7,707 nt of DNA from Armatimonadota bacterium. GTDB taxonomy: Bacteria > Sysuimicrobiota > Sysuimicrobiia > Sysuimicrobiales > Kaftiobacteriaceae. Made by a program: the position numbers and the translations under genes. Positions 6,185-7,707 of this stretch are shown in pieces; position 1 is the first letter of the stretch, and the number at the start of each line of letters is the position of its first letter. Below the pieces are notes generated by a model, which searched no databases, was not told the DNA's origin, and saw nothing but the letters and a program-made list of their open reading frames with translations. The DNA is taken from positions 1-7,707 of the forward strand of contig JAIBHM010000081.1 in the NCBI GenBank assembly GCA_020028535.1. The letters are read 5' to 3'.

Positions 6185-7015
6185 ATGCCCACGCTCAGCG
6201 CGAAGCAGCGAGCCAGCCTCCCAAATAGCGCCTTCGTCTACATCGACTCTCGCGGCCAGAGGCGACTGCCGATCAACGACGAGGCGCACGTGAGGAATGC
6301 GCTTGCCCGTTTTAACCAGGTCGCCTTTGAGGACGATGCCGCCCGGCAGCGCGCCCGCAAACGGCTACTGAACGCTGCGAAAAAGTACGGCATCCTACCC
6401 ATCGGTTTCATCTCCAGCCAACTGCAATCGGAGCGGAAACAGGCAACTGCTGCACCGCTCCCCAAAGGGTTCGTCACCCTCCTGATGACCGATATCGAGG
6501 GCTCCACCGCCCTTCTCCATCGACTGGGCGATCGTTATCGCGACCTGTTGAAAATCGTCCGAGCTATCGTGCGGGCGGCGGTAGTCCAGGCAGCCGGTCG
6601 CGAAATCGACGTCCGCGCCGACGAGTTCTTCGCGGTTTTCAAGGGCGCCGGCAAAGCTATCGAGTCTGCTGTAGCCATTCAGCGTGCGCTCGGCAAACGG
6701 CCCTGGCCGGATGATCTCGAAGTTCGGGTTCGCGTCGGGATCCATAGCGGCCGTCCAACCCTCACGGAATTCGGGTACATCGGTCTTACCGTCAACACCG
6801 TGGCGCGGGTCTGCTCGGCGGCCCATGGAGGCCAGATCGTCATTTCCGAGGACACAAAGGAAGCGGTTGGAGGATCCGTTCCAACGGGCATCCACTTTAG
6901 CAGACTTGGCCGGCATCGCTTGCAGGGCCTGGCGAACACGGAGCTGCTCTTCCAGGTCAAGGCGGACGGACTGGCGTCCAGATTCCCGCCGCCGCGGACG
7001 AAAGCCACTCCCTGA
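6185..7015 (+). CDS. Class III adenylate/guanylate cyclase domain protein with small N-terminal domain
   Basis: Soluble 276-residue protein predicted to make a cyclic nucleotide (cAMP or cGMP) from NTP, normally as a homodimer. No signal peptide or membrane segment. Residues 8-75 form a basic, helical domain (LPNSAFVYIDSRGQRRLPIN, then HVRNALARFNQ and RKRLLNAAKKYGILP). I recall this domain in front of cyclases in several soil phyla, but I know no function for it. A short linker (76-94) leads to the catalytic domain, about 95-258. D103 in MTDIEGST and D146 in RADEFFAVF are the two metal-binding aspartates, and N204/R208 (TVNTVARV) are the transition-state pair. VRVGIHSG is at 183-190, and the C-terminal LGRHRLQGL...LFQV motif is intact. 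The usual GD before the second metal site is AD, and the adenine-selecting Lys position (four before D146) is D142. The base partner before the VN motif is not Asp either, so nucleotide preference is uncertain. In-frame TGA 6179-6181 fixes the ATG start. Confidence 0.9.
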   Translation: MPTLSAKQRASLPNSAFVYIDSRGQRRLPINDEAHVRNALARFNQVAFEDDAARQRARKRLLNAAKKYGILPIGFISSQLQSERKQATAAPLPKGFVTLLMTDIEGSTALLHRLGDRYRDLLKIVRAIVRAAVVQAAGREIDVRADEFFAVFKGAGKAIESAVAIQRALGKRPWPDDLEVRVRVGIHSGRPTLTEFGYIGLTVNTVARVCSAAHGGQIVISEDTKEAVGGSVPTGIHFSRLGRHRLQGLANTELLFQVKADGLASRFPPPRTKATP

Positions 7016-7126
7016 GCAACCCCACCTGTCCTCTCGTCCAGGGCCGGCCTGGCCTCTGACGGGAAGCAGGCGGACGACCCGGCAAGTATCCTCGACCTTG
7101 CTGGTTAGAGAGAAAGGGGCAAACCT

Positions 7127-7707
7127 ATGAGCACTCTCATTATTGCTACAGAGCCTGCACTGCTGATTGCCCGTCACAGTTCAACGTGGTTGGTAGAGGA
7201 GCAACTGAAAGGCAAATCCCCCGAGTCCCTTTCGCTCGATCGGCAGAATCCAGATCGCCTCTATGCGGGGACCTCGGGCAGCGGGTTGTGGCGCAGCGAC
7301 GATGCCGGGCGAACCTGGGATCGGGTCGGAGCAGGGGTATCTCACGCTGATGTTACGGCCGTGGCGGTCAGTCCGGCCGAACACGGCGTCGTGTATGCGG
7401 GAACGGAACCCAGCGCGGTATTTCGCTCCGAAAATGGCGGAGAGACCTGGACCGAGCTGTCAGGACTGCGGGCGCTCCCCTCGTCTCAGTCATGGAGCTT
7501 CCCGCCGCGCCCAGAGACCCACCATGTGCGGTGGATTGAAACCGACCCCACAGTTGCCGGGAGAGTATTTGTGGCGATTGAAGCCGGCGCGCTCGTGCGC
7601 ACACTCGACGGAGGTCGGACATGGCTTGACCGAGTGCGCGGAGGGCCGATCGATACCCACAGTGCAGCAACCCACAAACTTGCGCCGGGCCGAGTGTACT
7701 CAGCCGC
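7127..7707 (+). CDS. Asp-box (BNR/sortilin-VPS10-like) beta-propeller protein, 3' end beyond window
   Basis: Begins at ATG 7127, with AAGGGG at 7114-7119 seven bases upstream, and stays open to the window end (193 residues visible). Three Asp-box hairpins of the S/T-x-D/N-x-G-x-T-W type are visible: SDDAGRTW (57-64), SENGGETW (101-108) and TLDGGRTW (159-166). Each follows a strand such as RLYAGTSGSGLWR or VVYAGTEPSAVFR, the repeat unit of sialidase-like/sortilin-like propellers. Between the second and third boxes lies a WSFPPRPETHHVRW segment, which I recall as conserved in a bacterial subfamily of about 330-400 residues usually labelled glycosyl hydrolase or exo-alpha-sialidase. No sialidase activity should be assumed. 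Asp boxes are structural, and no Arg triad can be judged from this part. The N-terminus (MSTLIIATEPALLIAR) is the first propeller strand, not a signal peptide, so a cytoplasmic location is likely. The 111-base gap from the cyclase (7016-7126) shows no convincing promoter or terminator. Confidence 0.85.
   Translation, partial: MSTLIIATEPALLIARHSSTWLVEEQLKGKSPESLSLDRQNPDRLYAGTSGSGLWRSDDAGRTWDRVGAGVSHADVTAVAVSPAEHGVVYAGTEPSAVFRSENGGETWTELSGLRALPSSQSWSFPPRPETHHVRWIETDPTVAGRVFVAIEAGALVRTLDGGRTWLDRVRGGPIDTHSAATHKLAPGRVYSA

Noticed and set aside
7038..7052. CCAGG-GCCGG-CCTGG near-palindrome after the cyclase stop
   Set aside because: The 5-bp stem with a 5-base loop has no poly-T tail. It is too weak to be called an intrinsic terminator or an operator.
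6395..7177. Minus-strand open frame of 260 codons opposite the cyclase
   Set aside because: No recognisable protein. The plus strand encodes a cyclase with all catalytic motifs, and the antisense frame simply mirrors it.

Overview
The window looks like chromosome of a GC-rich (roughly 60-65% by eye), diderm, probably free-living bacterium. A complete tripartite RND efflux operon implies an outer membrane. The cyclase with its particular N-terminal domain and the signal-peptide-less BNR propeller resemble proteins I associate with soil lineages such as Rokubacteria/Methylomirabilota, Acidobacteria or Chloroflexi-like genomes. This lineage call rests on recall and is weak. All genes that can be supported are on the + strand. 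I see no tRNA, rRNA, CRISPR array, transposase or phage gene.

Region 1 (1-5653) is an RND efflux operon. It holds a TolC-type outer-membrane channel (5' end outside the window), a membrane-fusion adaptor and an HAE1-type inner-membrane pump, in the order channel-adaptor-pump. Gene spacing is -4 to +14 nt, so the genes are probably co-transcribed. Together they would form an envelope-spanning, proton-driven exporter. The pump keeps the proton-relay residues, so it looks functional. Its substrate cannot be read from the sequence, and no regulator gene lies in the window.

Region 2 (5631-6184) is the odd part. A short ORF with two predicted membrane segments overlaps the pump's stop codon. It runs, out of frame, into the last ~85 codons of a berberine-bridge-enzyme (BBE) type FAD-linked oxidoreductase whose catalytic and FAD-binding parts are absent. 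This looks like a deletion or recombination scar. A short intergenic stretch follows, with two TTGACAT direct repeats and a likely leaderless promoter.

Region 3 (6185-7015) encodes a soluble class III nucleotidyl cyclase with a small N-terminal domain of unknown function. The metal-binding aspartates and the Asn/Arg transition-state pair are present, but the substrate-specifying positions are not canonical. Region 4 (7127 to the end) is the first 193 codons of a cytoplasmic-looking Asp-box (BNR/sortilin-like) beta-propeller, cut by the window edge. The main items for a second look are the BBE/membrane-ORF junction, the atypical cyclase active site with its leaderless start, and the uncharacterised propeller. 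I did not find a clearly new multi-gene system.
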